64,000 nt of DNA from Oscillospiraceae bacterium MB08-C2-2 (GCA_035621215.1 CP141729.1:1200944-1264943), one strand, 5' to 3'; counted from the stretch's first letter, positions 44,315 through 52,764 are shown. Notes: a model not told the origin generated them from the sequence alone. Program-made: numbers and translations.

Positions 44315-44343
44315 TTGATAACAGCGATGTATTTCACTATAAT
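44315..44343 (+). promoter_or_regulatory. Promoter of the small membrane protein gene
   Basis: TTGATA (44315-44320), a 17-bp spacer and TATAAT (44338-44343). Confidence 0.7.
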
Positions 44344-44373
44344 GATGAAAAAACTGTTTGAGGAGGATTTAGC

Positions 44374-44721
44374 ATGAACGAAACCACAGTCAACACAAGC
44401 ACACCACAAGTCAACACTGGAAATTCCTATTTTGATGGTGAGGTTCTTCAGTTTATCGGGCGGAGTATTCTGGCCAGCCTGATTTGCAGCTTCACTTTCA
44501 GCATTTGCTTTCCGTGGGCCCTGTGCATGGTCTATGGTTGGAAAATTGATCATACGGTTATCCAGGGCCGGAGGCTGAAATTTGTTGGCACTCCTATGGG
44601 CCTTTTTGGAAGCTGGATTAAATGGCTTCTGCTCACTGCCGTTACCTTTGGTATTTATGGCTTCTGGGCTTGTATCAACCTTGAAAAATGGGTAGCCCAA
44701 AACACGACTTACGCCGATTAA
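44374..44721 (+). CDS. Small DUF898-like membrane protein
   Basis: A 115-residue protein. A polar N-terminus is followed by GNSYFDGEVLQFIGRS, a pattern seen in DUF898/YjgN proteins, and then by two hydrophobic segments (about 34-55 and 80-105). This is shorter than full DUF898 proteins, so it may be a single-repeat version. The function is unknown. It has a strong TTGAGGAGGA ribosome site, its own promoter and its own terminator. Confidence 0.65.
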   Translation: MNETTVNTSTPQVNTGNSYFDGEVLQFIGRSILASLICSFTFSICFPWALCMVYGWKIDHTVIQGRRLKFVGTPMGLFGSWIKWLLLTAVTFGIYGFWACINLEKWVAQNTTYAD

Positions 44722-44736
44722 GTATGATTGAGCAAA

Positions 44737-44773
44737 AGAGCGCTGTGACAAACCAAGTCGCAGCGCTCTTTTT
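44737..44773 (+). terminator. Terminator of the small membrane protein gene
   Basis: AGAGCGCTG / CAGCGCTCT arms and a T run. Confidence 0.82.
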
Positions 44774-44877
44774 GATTGATAAAAACAAAGGCATCATCCC
44801 ACCTTGGTAGCTTTTACGATGCTGTATAAACCAAAAAATTCTGACCCTGCCAAGGCGTTTAAACATATAATAGTATA

Positions 44878-44906
44878 TTGACAGAACAAGGCGATTATGG
44901 TATATT
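44878..44906 (+). promoter_or_regulatory. Promoter of the DUF3793-flavodoxin pair
   Basis: TTGACA (44878-44883), a 17-bp spacer and TATATT (44901-44906). The leader of about 110 nt contains TTAGG...CCTA half-sites (about 44951-44970) that could be a metal-regulator site, unproven. Confidence 0.65.
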
Positions 44907-45023
44907 CTATTTGTTAACCACACCTAACTAAAACGGCTTGGTTTTAATATTAGGCAATATGTTTTCCTAGGCTAATTCCAAGTTGTGAGTGTCTTTTGAT
45001 TCCTTATATAAAGGAGGGGCTCC

Positions 45024-45590
45024 ATGCATAAAATCAGCAGTCGTTTTGCCTCGGGCAGCCCGGCTCAAGCACTTTACATACGTTTGTATTGCGCTTCTGC
45101 TCCTGTTCTTGAAGGCGTGAAGCCCGCCCTGCTCTTTAACCTGTTCAAAGATGAGCAGACTGTCTGGGAAGAAGTTGGGCATACCCTTCTGGATGATTTA
45201 AGGTTGGATGCATTTTGCGTTTATCGAACAAAAGAAGGTTTTTCTACTTTTCTCTTTTATCGAGCAGCTTCCCTTCAATCTCATCTAAACCGCCCGGAAA
45301 TTAAGGCGTTTTTATCCTCCCGAGGCTATCCTGCCTCTGAATACCTCGCCGATCAGCTGAACTCTCTCAAGGAGCAATACCAAATACACCAATATCCACA
45401 CGAAATTGGTATTTTTCTGGGTTACCCTTTGGCGGATGTCCGGGGATTCATTCTTCACAAAGGGCGGGATTATAAACTGCGGAAATACTGGAAGGTTTAT
45501 GGAGATGTGAAAGAATCCCTGCAGCTGTTCACCCTCATTGACTTGGCAAAAAGCCGGGCTTTGCAGTCGGTGGCGGCATATACCTCATAA
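45024..45590 (+). CDS. DUF3793 family protein
   Basis: A 188-residue cytoplasmic protein of the DUF3793 family. The conserved part is the C-terminal EIGIFLGYPLADVRGFILHKG followed by YWKVYGD (key residues G, Y, P and D, about 126-160). Members are usually found beside flavodoxin or iron-uptake genes, as here. The function is unknown. The start is fixed by AAAGGAGGGGCTCC. Followed after 61 nt by flavodoxin. Confidence 0.85.
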   Translation: MHKISSRFASGSPAQALYIRLYCASAPVLEGVKPALLFNLFKDEQTVWEEVGHTLLDDLRLDAFCVYRTKEGFSTFLFYRAASLQSHLNRPEIKAFLSSRGYPASEYLADQLNSLKEQYQIHQYPHEIGIFLGYPLADVRGFILHKGRDYKLRKYWKVYGDVKESLQLFTLIDLAKSRALQSVAAYTS

Positions 45591-45651
45591 GCATGATCGT
45601 TACTATGATTCCCATTACAATTGCTAACTTTTGAAAGGATGGTATAACAGC

Positions 45652-46074
45652 ATGAACATATCGATTATTTATTGGAGCGGAACCGGTAATACACAGGCTA
45701 TGGCAGAGCTGATCGCAGAGGGCGCCAGGGAGGCCGGTGCTCAGGTTACGGTTAAGGAAGTCTATTCTGCCTCTGTGGAGGACTTTGCCTCTGCCGATGC
45801 CGCCGCTTTGGGATGCCCTTCCATGGGAGATGAATCTCTGGATGATGACTTTGCCGCCTATGTGGATAGCTTGGCTGATAAGGTCTCCGGCAAAAAGCTT
45901 GGCCTTTTCGGCTCCTACGATTGGGGCGATGGCCAGTGGATGCGGGATTGGGTTGCCCGCATGAACGATGCCGGTGCTGTTGTAGCAGGAGAAGGCATCA
46001 TTGTAAACCTCACCCCTGAGGGTGACAGCGCAGAAGCCTGCAAGGAATACGGAAAAGCTCTCGCTTCTATGTAA
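45652..46074 (+). CDS. Flavodoxin
   Basis: A 140-residue flavodoxin. The FMN phosphate loop is SGTGNTQAMA (about 9-18), with later loops at GCPSMGDE (about 56-63) and SYDWGDGQWM (about 88-97) for the isoalloxazine ring. It is a low-potential electron carrier that substitutes for ferredoxin under iron shortage. The ATG at 45652 follows GAAAGGATGG. It shares a transcript with the DUF3793 gene. Confidence 0.93.
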   Translation: MNISIIYWSGTGNTQAMAELIAEGAREAGAQVTVKEVYSASVEDFASADAAALGCPSMGDESLDDDFAAYVDSLADKVSGKKLGLFGSYDWGDGQWMRDWVARMNDAGAVVAGEGIIVNLTPEGDSAEACKEYGKALASM

Positions 46075-46082
46075 TCTTTTTT

Positions 46083-46125
46083 ACGAACAAACCCCCGCCG
46101 TTTTATCCGGCGGGGGTTTGTTCGT
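46083..46125 (+). terminator. Long terminator hairpin after flavodoxin
   Basis: A perfect 18-bp stem ACGAACAAACCCCCGCCG with its complement around TTTTATC. It is the left flank of repeat copy C. Confidence 0.8.
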
Positions 46126-46329
46126 GCAGGCGCTTCCACACAATCTATTGGGCCATCCCATGCCCCAATATCCCCTCGGGGTTGCGCCGCCAAAGCACAA
46201 AAGGTGGTATTCCTTCGCCAAAGGTCAATTGGACTCAGGAAGAATTACGAAATAGAAAACCTAACAATTTTAATGCTGAGCATAGTATCTATAGTTCAAA
46301 ACCCCCACCGTTTCATCCGGCGGGGGTTT
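46089..46329 (+). repeat. Terminator-flanked intergenic element, copy C
   Basis: 31-bp hairpins at 46089-46119 and 46299-46329 match with two differences and flank a 179-bp core. The core is a diverged relative of copies A and B: GGGCCATCCCATGCCCCAATA, TTGCGCCGCC, GGTATTCCTTCG, then GGAAGAATTACG and a final TCTATAGTTCAA (key blocks in the same order). The right hairpin also ends the convergent spoIIID transcript. Confidence 0.8.
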
Positions 46330-46373
46330 TTATATTCTGTTTCATAGTCCATGCTTCCTTTTTCAAGCTGCAG

Positions 46374-46631
46374 TTACTTTTTGCGAAGCTTTTCATATTT
46401 ATTTTTTGTCGCCATTCCCCCACGGATATGCCGCTCCGATTTGTTTTGTTCCAGAACTACCTTCACGCTGTTATACAGGGATTCGTTAATGGTTTTCAGC
46501 CGCTCACTCACATCTTTATGTACAGTGCTTTTGCTTATATTAAACTTCTTTGCAGTTTGGCGAACTGTTGCATTGTGCTTTATGATATACTGAGCCAAGT
46601 TGATCGCTCGCTCCTCCGGCATCCCTTTCAA
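46374..46631 (-). CDS. spoIIID: Sporulation transcription factor SpoIIID
   Basis: An 85-residue helix-turn-helix regulator of the mother-cell sporulation programme. The central TAKKFNISKSTVHKDVSERL (about 32-51) and C-terminal RHIRGGMATKNKY are diagnostic. The start is taken as TTG at 46631, 8 nt after AGGGAGG; the internal ATG at 46622 has no spaced ribosome site. Its presence indicates a spore-former. Confidence 0.92.
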   Translation of the reverse strand: MKGMPEERAINLAQYIIKHNATVRQTAKKFNISKSTVHKDVSERLKTINESLYNSVKVVLEQNKSERHIRGGMATKNKYEKLRKK

Positions 46632-46666
46632 AACGTAACCCTCCCTAATGATAAGTAATATGCTAA

Positions 46667-46696
46667 TATATATGCAGACAGGAAGGGAATATATGT
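46667..46696 (-). promoter_or_regulatory. Possible sigma-E-type promoter of spoIIID
   Basis: On the minus strand ACATATA (46696-46690), a 15-bp spacer and CATATATA (46674-46667) resemble the mother-cell sigma-E consensus. Known control of spoIIID by sigma-E supports the idea. Confidence 0.35.
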
Positions 46697-46755
46697 TGAA
46701 AAAATCTTGCAACGTTCTGAATGGCAAGCTCTCTCAGTGAAGGCAGACACAAGCA

Positions 46756-46791
46756 CACAAAAACGCCACTCCAAACAGCGGAGTGGCGTTT
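46756..46791 (-). terminator. Terminator of the flippase gene
   Basis: 12-bp arms AAACGCCACTCC / GGAGTGGCGTTT followed on the minus strand by TTTTTG. Confidence 0.85.
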
Positions 46792-46816
46792 AAAAACAGG
46801 CGGTACAAAGCCAATT

Positions 46817-48235
46817 TCAGTTCTCTTGCGGATTTTTTCGTCTTTTGAGAAGATCACTTCCCCAGCGGAAGAAAAATACAATATAGCCAAGGCTCATAAC
46901 GACAATCAGCAGGAGAATGGCAACCTGTATCCATACCCCAAATTTTGGCTCAGTCATGGAAACCCATATCTGAAGCAGCAGCAAAGCCAGATACATCGCA
47001 ATTTTTACAGGGGCCATACGCACTTTAACAAAGCGCTGGGTGTCCACCGCACGAATCAAAAATACAATAAAGTAGCTGGCGAAGGTGGCAAAAGCCGATC
47101 CTGTTGCCCCATATTTCGGAATGAGAAAAACATTGAGCACAATGTTGACAGCCGCCCCCACAAAGGTCGTGACCAAGGCCATTCCATTACTTTTGGCCGC
47201 ATTGTAGATGGTGCCTAAAAAAGTAACCAAGCAGGAGAAGGAGACAGCCAGAATCAGAAAAGGCGCATACTGCCAAGATGAGTAATATTCCGGGGCCAGC
47301 AGGATTTTGGTAATGGGCCGAATCAGCAGAATCAGGCCGGAAGCCGCCATAAAAATAAAGGTACAGTAGGTTCGGAATACATTGGAGAAAAAACGGACGT
47401 TTTCCTCTCCCTCATACTCGCTGAAAGCTGAAATCTGCCAAGCCTGAATAAAAATAGCCGAAACCAGTGTGATCATGGTGGGGATTTTGTAAGCAGCACT
47501 ATAGAGACCGTTGGCCTCCAAGCCCACCATATAGGATACCATATACCGGTCAGAAAGGTTGGTGATCCACCATCCCAGTGCCGTTGGAATCAGCGGCAGT
47601 GAATAGCGTAGCATCTCTCTGATTGTCTTTTTATGGATACTGCCAAGCTTTACAAACCGGTGCAGCTTGAGAATCAGAAACAGGCCAAGGGTCGAAAGGC
47701 CATCGGAGGCTATTGTGGCCAGAACATATCCTTTTACACCCCAGCCAAAGCCAGCCAAGAACAACACATTAAAGCCCACTGTAGTAATGGTGGTAAACAT
47801 CCCATCCAGGGCAAACAGCCGCACAAACCCCAAGGAGCGAACAAAGTTGGAGGTCAGAGAGCGCAGGAATGAAGTCAGCACATATAGATAGATCAAAAGA
47901 GTGTATTCCGAAATCAGTTCAACCCTATGCAGCAAAGGATACAGTAAAATCAAAACAGCATACCCGGCCAGTTCCACTGCCAAGCCCGCCGAAAAAACCT
48001 CTGATTTCCGGTAGGCCTTATCCAGCGTAAACCGGATCACCGATTCAGCCATGCAAAGGGTCACCACCGGCAAAATCAAATTGCAGGTATTGACCACCAA
48101 ATCCATTGTGCCATAGGATTCCGCTGAAAGCATTCGGGTGTAAAAGGGCATAAGGAAAAACACCAAAAGCTTGGAGCTAAAGGTTCCCAGAGCAAAAACC
48201 ACGGTATTGGAAACTAGATTTTTATATTTTCCCAT
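46817..48235 (-). CDS. Wzx/MurJ-like polysaccharide flippase
   Basis: A 472-residue membrane protein of the oligosaccharide flippase/polysaccharide biosynthesis family (MOP superfamily), with about 14 helices. The start GKYKNLVSNTVVFALGTFSSK matches the family's usual N-terminus, so the ATG at 48235 is chosen over a TTG 19 codons earlier; its ribosome site is weak. It probably moves a lipid-linked sugar across the membrane. It follows the carboxypeptidase gene on the same strand. Confidence 0.85.
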   Translation of the reverse strand: MGKYKNLVSNTVVFALGTFSSKLLVFFLMPFYTRMLSAESYGTMDLVVNTCNLILPVVTLCMAESVIRFTLDKAYRKSEVFSAGLAVELAGYAVLILLYPLLHRVELISEYTLLIYLYVLTSFLRSLTSNFVRSLGFVRLFALDGMFTTITTVGFNVLFLAGFGWGVKGYVLATIASDGLSTLGLFLILKLHRFVKLGSIHKKTIREMLRYSLPLIPTALGWWITNLSDRYMVSYMVGLEANGLYSAAYKIPTMITLVSAIFIQAWQISAFSEYEGEENVRFFSNVFRTYCTFIFMAASGLILLIRPITKILLAPEYYSSWQYAPFLILAVSFSCLVTFLGTIYNAAKSNGMALVTTFVGAAVNIVLNVFLIPKYGATGSAFATFASYFIVFLIRAVDTQRFVKVRMAPVKIAMYLALLLLQIWVSMTEPKFGVWIQVAILLLIVVMSLGYIVFFFRWGSDLLKRRKNPQEN

Positions 48236-48326
48236 AGCGGCTGCGGTTTCACTTCCTAGAGTTGATGTCTGCTCTCCCCTTCTGCAAAACAATGAATACC
48301 TTTTGCAGATAAAAGGGACAAAGCCG

Positions 48327-49688
48327 TTACAGGCGGCGGCGAGGGCGGTAGGAGCTTGTCCGGCGGCGTTTGTTGCGCATGATCATCCAGAAAGAATAAA
48401 GGATAATCAAAAGAACAACCAGAACAACAGCAAATTTAAACCAGAAGCTGCCCAGAATGGATTTAAACTTTTCCAAAAACACCAGCACAGGCGTTTCCGC
48501 TACCGATTCAGCCGCTACCAGCTTGACCTGCCCAACTTCATCGCCGGAAAGAAGCAGGCGAAGATACCCAACCTCGTCCCCCTTTTGAATGGGAGCATTC
48601 AGGCTTTCCGGTACCACCGGAACCAAGGTTACACTGGAGGCCTCAATATCATCGGGAAGCAAAGCGGTAAAGCGTTCTGCTGTCATAACCTGCACAAAAT
48701 CTTTATCCATGGAAAGCTTTAGTTCCACCTCGGAGACATATTTGCCCTTCTCCACCAAAGCCTTTACTTTAAAGGTATCAAATACCCAATCATACAGCCT
48801 CTTGGTTTCGGAAAAGTTCATATCCTGCGCATAGGCGTTACCGCCCGAATCGGCCATGGGTGCCCCCATCACTACCATCAGATAGGTGAAGCCATCCTTG
48901 CTGGCCGTGGAGACCAAGCACTTCCCTGCCTGAGGCAAGGTACCGGTTTTAATCCCCTGCAAGGCCGGATAATAATAGCTGCTGGCCGGCACCATCATCT
49001 GATTAGTGGTGCGCCATGTCAGATTATCGTGCTTATTGGTGGGCCCGGTTTCATAAGAAGTAGTCGAAACGATATCCATAAATCCCGGCACACTCATGGC
49101 ATGGCGGGCAATGAGAAACATATCCTTGGCCGTTGTGGTATGGCTTTCATCAAAAAGGCCGTTGGGGTTCACAAAGTTGGTATTGTTTGCTCCCAGCTCC
49201 TTGGCCCTCTTATTCATCATTTCAATAAAGGTTTGCTGAGAACCCCCACCCAGATAATCCGCAATAATCAGCGCCGCTTCATTCCCTGAGGGTAACATAA
49301 GTGCATAAAGCATCTGGCGCATGGAGAGTGTCTCCCCCATGGAAAGCCCCGCCAGCGAAACCGCACCGTTCTTTTTGACATATTGATAATCGTATAAAAA
49401 ATCCTGAATATACAGAGGGTATGTTAATAGAGTGCTGTCCAAATCCTCTGTCATCTCCAATGCCAGCAGGCAGGTCATGATTTTGGTCAGCGAAGCGGGA
49501 TAGGCCGCTTCGTTGGAATTCTTTTCATAGATGAGCGTTTCAGTATCCAGATTATATAGATATACATACTGGGCACTGACCTCATGGGGGGGCGAATAGC
49601 TTTGAGCTTGAGCCGTTACTGTCAAAAAAGAACCCAGCACAACCTGAAACAGAAAAACGGCCGCCACCATCAAGCAGTTTTTTTTCAC
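48327..49688 (-). CDS. D-alanyl-D-alanine carboxypeptidase (DacF/PBP5 family)
   Basis: A 453-residue exported serine peptidase of family S11 that trims peptidoglycan stem peptides. The signal peptide spans about 1-30. Active-site motifs are SLTK (Ser about 67), SGN (about 131) and KTG (about 245). A C-terminal transmembrane helix (about 415-435) with an Arg-rich tail replaces the usual amphipathic anchor. GTG at 49688 follows GGGAGG. In spore-formers such paralogues often act in cortex formation, which is not provable here. Confidence 0.93.
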   Translation of the reverse strand: MKKNCLMVAAVFLFQVVLGSFLTVTAQAQSYSPPHEVSAQYVYLYNLDTETLIYEKNSNEAAYPASLTKIMTCLLALEMTEDLDSTLLTYPLYIQDFLYDYQYVKKNGAVSLAGLSMGETLSMRQMLYALMLPSGNEAALIIADYLGGGSQQTFIEMMNKRAKELGANNTNFVNPNGLFDESHTTTAKDMFLIARHAMSVPGFMDIVSTTSYETGPTNKHDNLTWRTTNQMMVPASSYYYPALQGIKTGTLPQAGKCLVSTASKDGFTYLMVVMGAPMADSGGNAYAQDMNFSETKRLYDWVFDTFKVKALVEKGKYVSEVELKLSMDKDFVQVMTAERFTALLPDDIEASSVTLVPVVPESLNAPIQKGDEVGYLRLLLSGDEVGQVKLVAAESVAETPVLVFLEKFKSILGSFWFKFAVVLVVLLIILYSFWMIMRNKRRRTSSYRPRRRL

Positions 49689-49948
49689 CTGAAAGCCTCC
49701 CTTCCGAAATAGGTTGCCCACCATCGGCGCAAACCATCTTGCGCCTGCACAATGCAAGGAGCCACGGCTCCTTGGAAGTGCCTGTGGGCATAATACATAT
49801 AGTATAGCAGAAACCCGCAGGAATGCCAAGTATGCAGGCGGTAATTGTGCGGCTCTTATCCTAAAATCTTTAAGACCAGCGCCTTGGCAAAGCCAGTGGA
49901 AACAGTTGCTTTTTCATTTACGTGTTGATATACTAAAAGGGCTTATAA

Positions 49949-50142
49949 GGTATAATAACTGCAAAGCATTTATCATACGTTCCATTTTTATGCCCGGCCT
50001 ATGGCCATGGGCAATTATACCATAACGCTTCGCTTTTATGGTATAATAACCGCAAAGCGTTTATTATACCTTCCATTCTTATGGCCTGCCTTACGGCGAT
50101 GGCCAAGTATACCATTCACTGCGCTCACGGTATACTACACGC
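49949..50142. repeat. Palindromic intergenic repeat (family 2), two tandem copies
   Basis: Copy 2 (49949-50039) and copy 3 (50040-50142) each start GGTATAATAAC(T/C)GCAAAGC. They continue through TTTAT(C/T)ATAC, TTCCATT and a GCC-rich centre, and end at TATACCAT. Arms such as GGTATAATAA/TTTATTATACC pair within and between units. They match copy 1 at 25483-25588. They occupy the upstream region of the phosphoesterase gene. The rest of the 49689-50157 gap has no gene. Confidence 0.78.
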
Positions 50143-50157
50143 AACACAACGGATGAG

Positions 50158-50838
50158 GTGACTGTCACGATTTACATAACGGGCGATATACACGGGGACC
50201 TTTCCCGCTTTAATACAAAAGGAATGCGCCGCCTCCGCAAGGGCGATACCTTAATTATCTGTGGCGATTTTGGCTTTCTGTGGGAGGATAGTAAGGCCGA
50301 ACAAAAGGCTTTGCGCTGGATTGGCAAAAGGCGTTACAATGTCTTGTTTGTAGAAGGTACCCACGACAACTTGGACTTGATTGAAAAATACCCTGTCACC
50401 GATTGGATGGGCGGTAAGGTGCGAGAAATCTCCGGCAACCTGCGCCAATTGGTTCGCGGCAGTGTTTTCACGCTGGAAAACAGCAAGCTTTTGGCTTTTG
50501 GAGGCGGAGACAGCGTCGATGCAGATATGCGGCATGCCGGCGAAACCTGGTGGAGCCGGGAACTGCCCACCCCTGAGGAAGTGGAAATCGCCAGACAGAA
50601 TCTGGCCCTGCATGAAAACAAGGTGGATTACATTATAACCCACCAGCCCAGCAACAAAATTCACGGGGCTCTCACCATGAAGGATAATGAGCCAAATAAT
50701 TTGGATGTATTTCTGGATGAGGTTCTGCGCAATTGCAGTTTTACCCGCTGGTATTTTGGCCATTATCATCTGGATCGACTGATTCCGCCCAATCAAGTGG
50801 CTGTTTTTAAAGAAATATTGCCGGTTACCCGGAAATAA
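50158..50838 (+). CDS. Calcineurin-like metallophosphoesterase
   Basis: A 226-residue phosphoesterase with the two-metal motifs in order: GDIHGD (9-14), CGDFGF (about 35-40), GTHDN (about 66-70, Thr in place of the usual Asn), a middle His (ITHQP) and GHYH (about 201-204). The substrate is unknown. The start is a GTG at 50158 within GGATGAGGTG, so spacing from the ribosome site is poor and the true start is uncertain. Small stand-alone members like this are common near toxin or accessory genes. Confidence 0.82.
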   Translation: MTVTIYITGDIHGDLSRFNTKGMRRLRKGDTLIICGDFGFLWEDSKAEQKALRWIGKRRYNVLFVEGTHDNLDLIEKYPVTDWMGGKVREISGNLRQLVRGSVFTLENSKLLAFGGGDSVDADMRHAGETWWSRELPTPEEVEIARQNLALHENKVDYIITHQPSNKIHGALTMKDNEPNNLDVFLDEVLRNCSFTRWYFGHYHLDRLIPPNQVAVFKEILPVTRK

Positions 50839-50926
50839 AAAGGGCTCAGTTATCAGGATTTCAGCCATTTAGGACCGTGCAGGAAAAATAAATGTAAAAT
50901 CTTGTCCATTTTTTATTAAATATTGG

Positions 50927-50955
50927 TTGACAACCTGAATTTGATATAGTATAAT
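50927..50955 (+). promoter_or_regulatory. Consensus promoter of the tRNA operon
   Basis: TTGACA (50927-50932), a 17-bp spacer and TATAAT (50950-50955), about 40 bp ahead of tRNA-Val. Confidence 0.85.
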
Positions 50956-51000
50956 AAATTCCGTTGCTGATTCGAGTGCATACGACACAGCAACATGTGT

Positions 51001-51076
51001 GGGAGCATAGCTCAGCTGGGAGAGCATCTGCCTTACAAGCAGAGGGTCACAGGTTCGAGCCCTGTTGTTCCCACCA
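51001..51076 (+). tRNA. tRNA-Val (anticodon TAC)
   Basis: 76 nt, acceptor GGGAGCA/TGTTCCC, loop CTTACAA, encoded CCA. Confidence 0.95.
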
Positions 51077-51083
51077 CCTTTTT

Positions 51084-51160
51084 GGCCCGGTAGTTCAGTT
51101 GGTTAGAACGCTAGCCTGTCACGCTAGAGGTCGAGGGTTCGAGCCCCTTCCGGGTCGCCA
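51084..51160 (+). tRNA. tRNA-Asp (anticodon GTC)
   Basis: 77 nt, acceptor GGCCCGG/CCGGGTC, anticodon stem CTAGC/GCTAG around CTGTCAC, encoded CCA. Confidence 0.95.
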
Positions 51161-51164
51161 ATTT

Positions 51165-51240
51165 GCCTCTGTAGCTCAGTCGGTAGAGCAGTGGACTGAA
51201 AATCCACGTGTCGTTGGTTCGATTCCGACCGGAGGCACCA
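51165..51240 (+). tRNA. tRNA-Phe (anticodon GAA)
   Basis: 76 nt, anticodon stem GTGGA/TCCAC around CTGAAAA, encoded CCA. A GCCGCAA/TTGCGGC hairpin (51241-51260) separates it from the next tRNA. Confidence 0.95.
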
Positions 51241-51267
51241 GCCGCAAGGTTTTTTGCGGCATTATTT

Positions 51268-51343
51268 GCGGGTTTAGCTCATCTGGTAGAGCGCCACCTT
51301 GCCAAGGTGGAGGTAGCGAGTTCGAGCCTCGTAACCCGCTCCA
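51268..51343 (+). tRNA. tRNA-Gly (anticodon GCC)
   Basis: 76 nt, acceptor GCGGGTT/AACCCGC, anticodon stem CCACC/GGTGG around TTGCCAA, ending TCCA. Confidence 0.95.
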
Positions 51344-51345
51344 CA

Positions 51346-51390
51346 ATATTGTAAAAAGGTCTATCTTTTGATAGGCCCTTTTACAATATA
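51346..51390 (+). terminator. Hairpin closing the tRNA operon
   Basis: A long imperfect stem (ATTGTAAAAAGG...CCCTTTTACAAT). The distal arm is T-rich but lacks a clean T run. Confidence 0.55.
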
Positions 51391-51413
51391 ATAAGTGTAT
51401 AAAAGGTAGGCTT

Positions 51414-51878
51414 ATGTGTGTTGGTCAAATCTATTGGGTATATTTAGGTACATCTAAATATAGAGTGCTCATTTTAGAAACCAATGGAGAAAAATACACA
51501 GTTTCAAAATTATGTCAAACTCCTAAAACGGAAAATGGGTTTTGTTATATAGGGCGAATATCTGGTTCAGATCATGAATATCGAGTAGATATTGATAATT
51601 CACGCACTATACAAACTCGATCTTTTCTATCCTACATATGTGACTTACCTTTAGAATTATTTGACAATGTCTATCAAGAGTTTATAAAATCAATTCAGCG
51701 TAAAAAGAAAAAGTGTTTCTCAATAGCTTTAAAGGTAGCACCTAAAAAGCATTTATTTAAAAAGCAAAAGAAAATTATAAAATATAAAAAAACATTTGCT
51801 AATTATGAGCGAAAATACTATTCAAAGCAAACTTGGTTACCGTTCGGAAATACTCGAATCCGGGTTTTTCGAGGTTAA
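51414..51878 (+). CDS. Hypothetical basic protein
   Basis: A 154-residue protein of unrecognised family. The N-terminal half looks like a small beta-rich domain (starting GQIYWVYLGTSKYRVLIL), which loosely recalls PemK/MazF-type openings but without enough support. The C-terminal 50 residues are very rich in Lys and aromatic residues, suggesting nucleic-acid binding. It is AT-rich and sits immediately after the tRNA operon, a common site for acquired genes. AAAGGTAGG precedes the ATG. Confidence 0.5.
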   Translation: MCVGQIYWVYLGTSKYRVLILETNGEKYTVSKLCQTPKTENGFCYIGRISGSDHEYRVDIDNSRTIQTRSFLSYICDLPLELFDNVYQEFIKSIQRKKKKCFSIALKVAPKKHLFKKQKKIIKYKKTFANYERKYYSKQTWLPFGNTRIRVFRG

Positions 51879-52672
51879 AAGTATATAAAGGAAGGACGTA
51901 CCTCTAATACGCCCTTCTCATATATAAACTTTGCTCCATTTCTTCACAGAATCCGTTCCTACCCCTCAGCCTATGGTTGCTCTACAGCAGATTTTGGCCA
52001 TCTTGGAGTGTATGCAATAGCTGTTACTGTGTAGCAATTAAGCTGATGGTGCGCAGAATGCACACCTCTCAAAAGCACTATGTATCACTTCTGTGGTGGA
52101 TATTCAGTTGTGGTTTTGTGAATGGAGCAAACACCTTCTTTCTTTGAGGCAGACTATTAATTCCTGTCCCCTATAGCAGTCCAGTCTTATTAATCGGTTG
52201 CTGGATGCTGGATCTATTTAAACGCATGGAGCGTCTAAACCAAAAAAGTACAAGAGCCCACAGTCGTTACCACACTTTGCCAGCGGTGTAACATCTGTAA
52301 GCTCTTGCAATCTATCTTCAGTCATGATAGAATCACGACAAGAAGGCTCTCACAAGTCTTAGCAGATGCTCGTACATCTCTAAGGCGCAAGTCTGGTTGC
52401 TGCGCTAACAGTGGCCAGACCGTGGGGGTCTTATTTTTTTGTCAAAATATTGTTCTTGCCACCTAGTGTAGCAGAAACCCTTTCCAAGCGCAATACCTTT
52501 TTTATCTTATGTATCATACCTTTTTGGAATAACGAAAGAATATTTGCAATAAAAGAAAAAAGTAAATTGAATTAAAATAACTGTCACCCATGTTTACACT
52601 AGAGCCACAATTGACTTTCTGGATAATCCTATAGAGCATTTACATAGTTCTGTTTTGATTACCTGATTATAC
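51879..52672. other. Gene-free, hairpin-rich stretch
   Basis: Over 790 bp contain no convincing reading frame on either strand. Visible hairpins include GAAGG...CCTTC (about 51892-51921), GGTGCGCA/TGCACACC (about 52048-52066), TTTAAACGC/GCGTCTAAA (about 52217-52239), a nested three-stem structure (52251-52307) and GTCTGG...CCAGAC near 52392-52421. The last is followed by GGGGGTCTTATTTTTTT. It could be a degenerate mobile element or an unannotated structured RNA. Confidence 0.45.
52251..52307 (+). ncRNA. Nested hairpin, structured RNA candidate
   Basis: Three stacked stems in one arm: CAAGAGC/GCTCTTG, CACAG/CTGT(G-adjacent) and GTTAC/GTAAC, with a loop of about 17 nt. A terminator-like T run lies downstream at about 52434-52440. 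No known RNA family is recognised. Confidence 0.3.
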
Positions 52673-52764
52673 TATACACTAAATTACGTTCACAGTCTAT
52701 TATCTTTATACACTAATTCGAGAGTGTAATTTTGTTATTTCTATACACTTGATTCCGTTCACAT
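52673..52764 (+). promoter_or_regulatory. Three direct repeats upstream of the HTH gene, operator candidates
   Basis: TATACACT begins three related 23-bp units at 52673, 52707 and 52742 (34- and 35-bp spacing). The outer two end CGTTCACA. The middle is a palindrome, TACACT...AGTGTA. They end about 40 bp before the start of the regulator gene, which fits autoregulation. Confidence 0.55.

Noticed and set aside
50964-51371. A 135-codon open frame across the four tRNA genes
   Set aside because: It is created by the tRNA sequences themselves and has no independent ribosome site.
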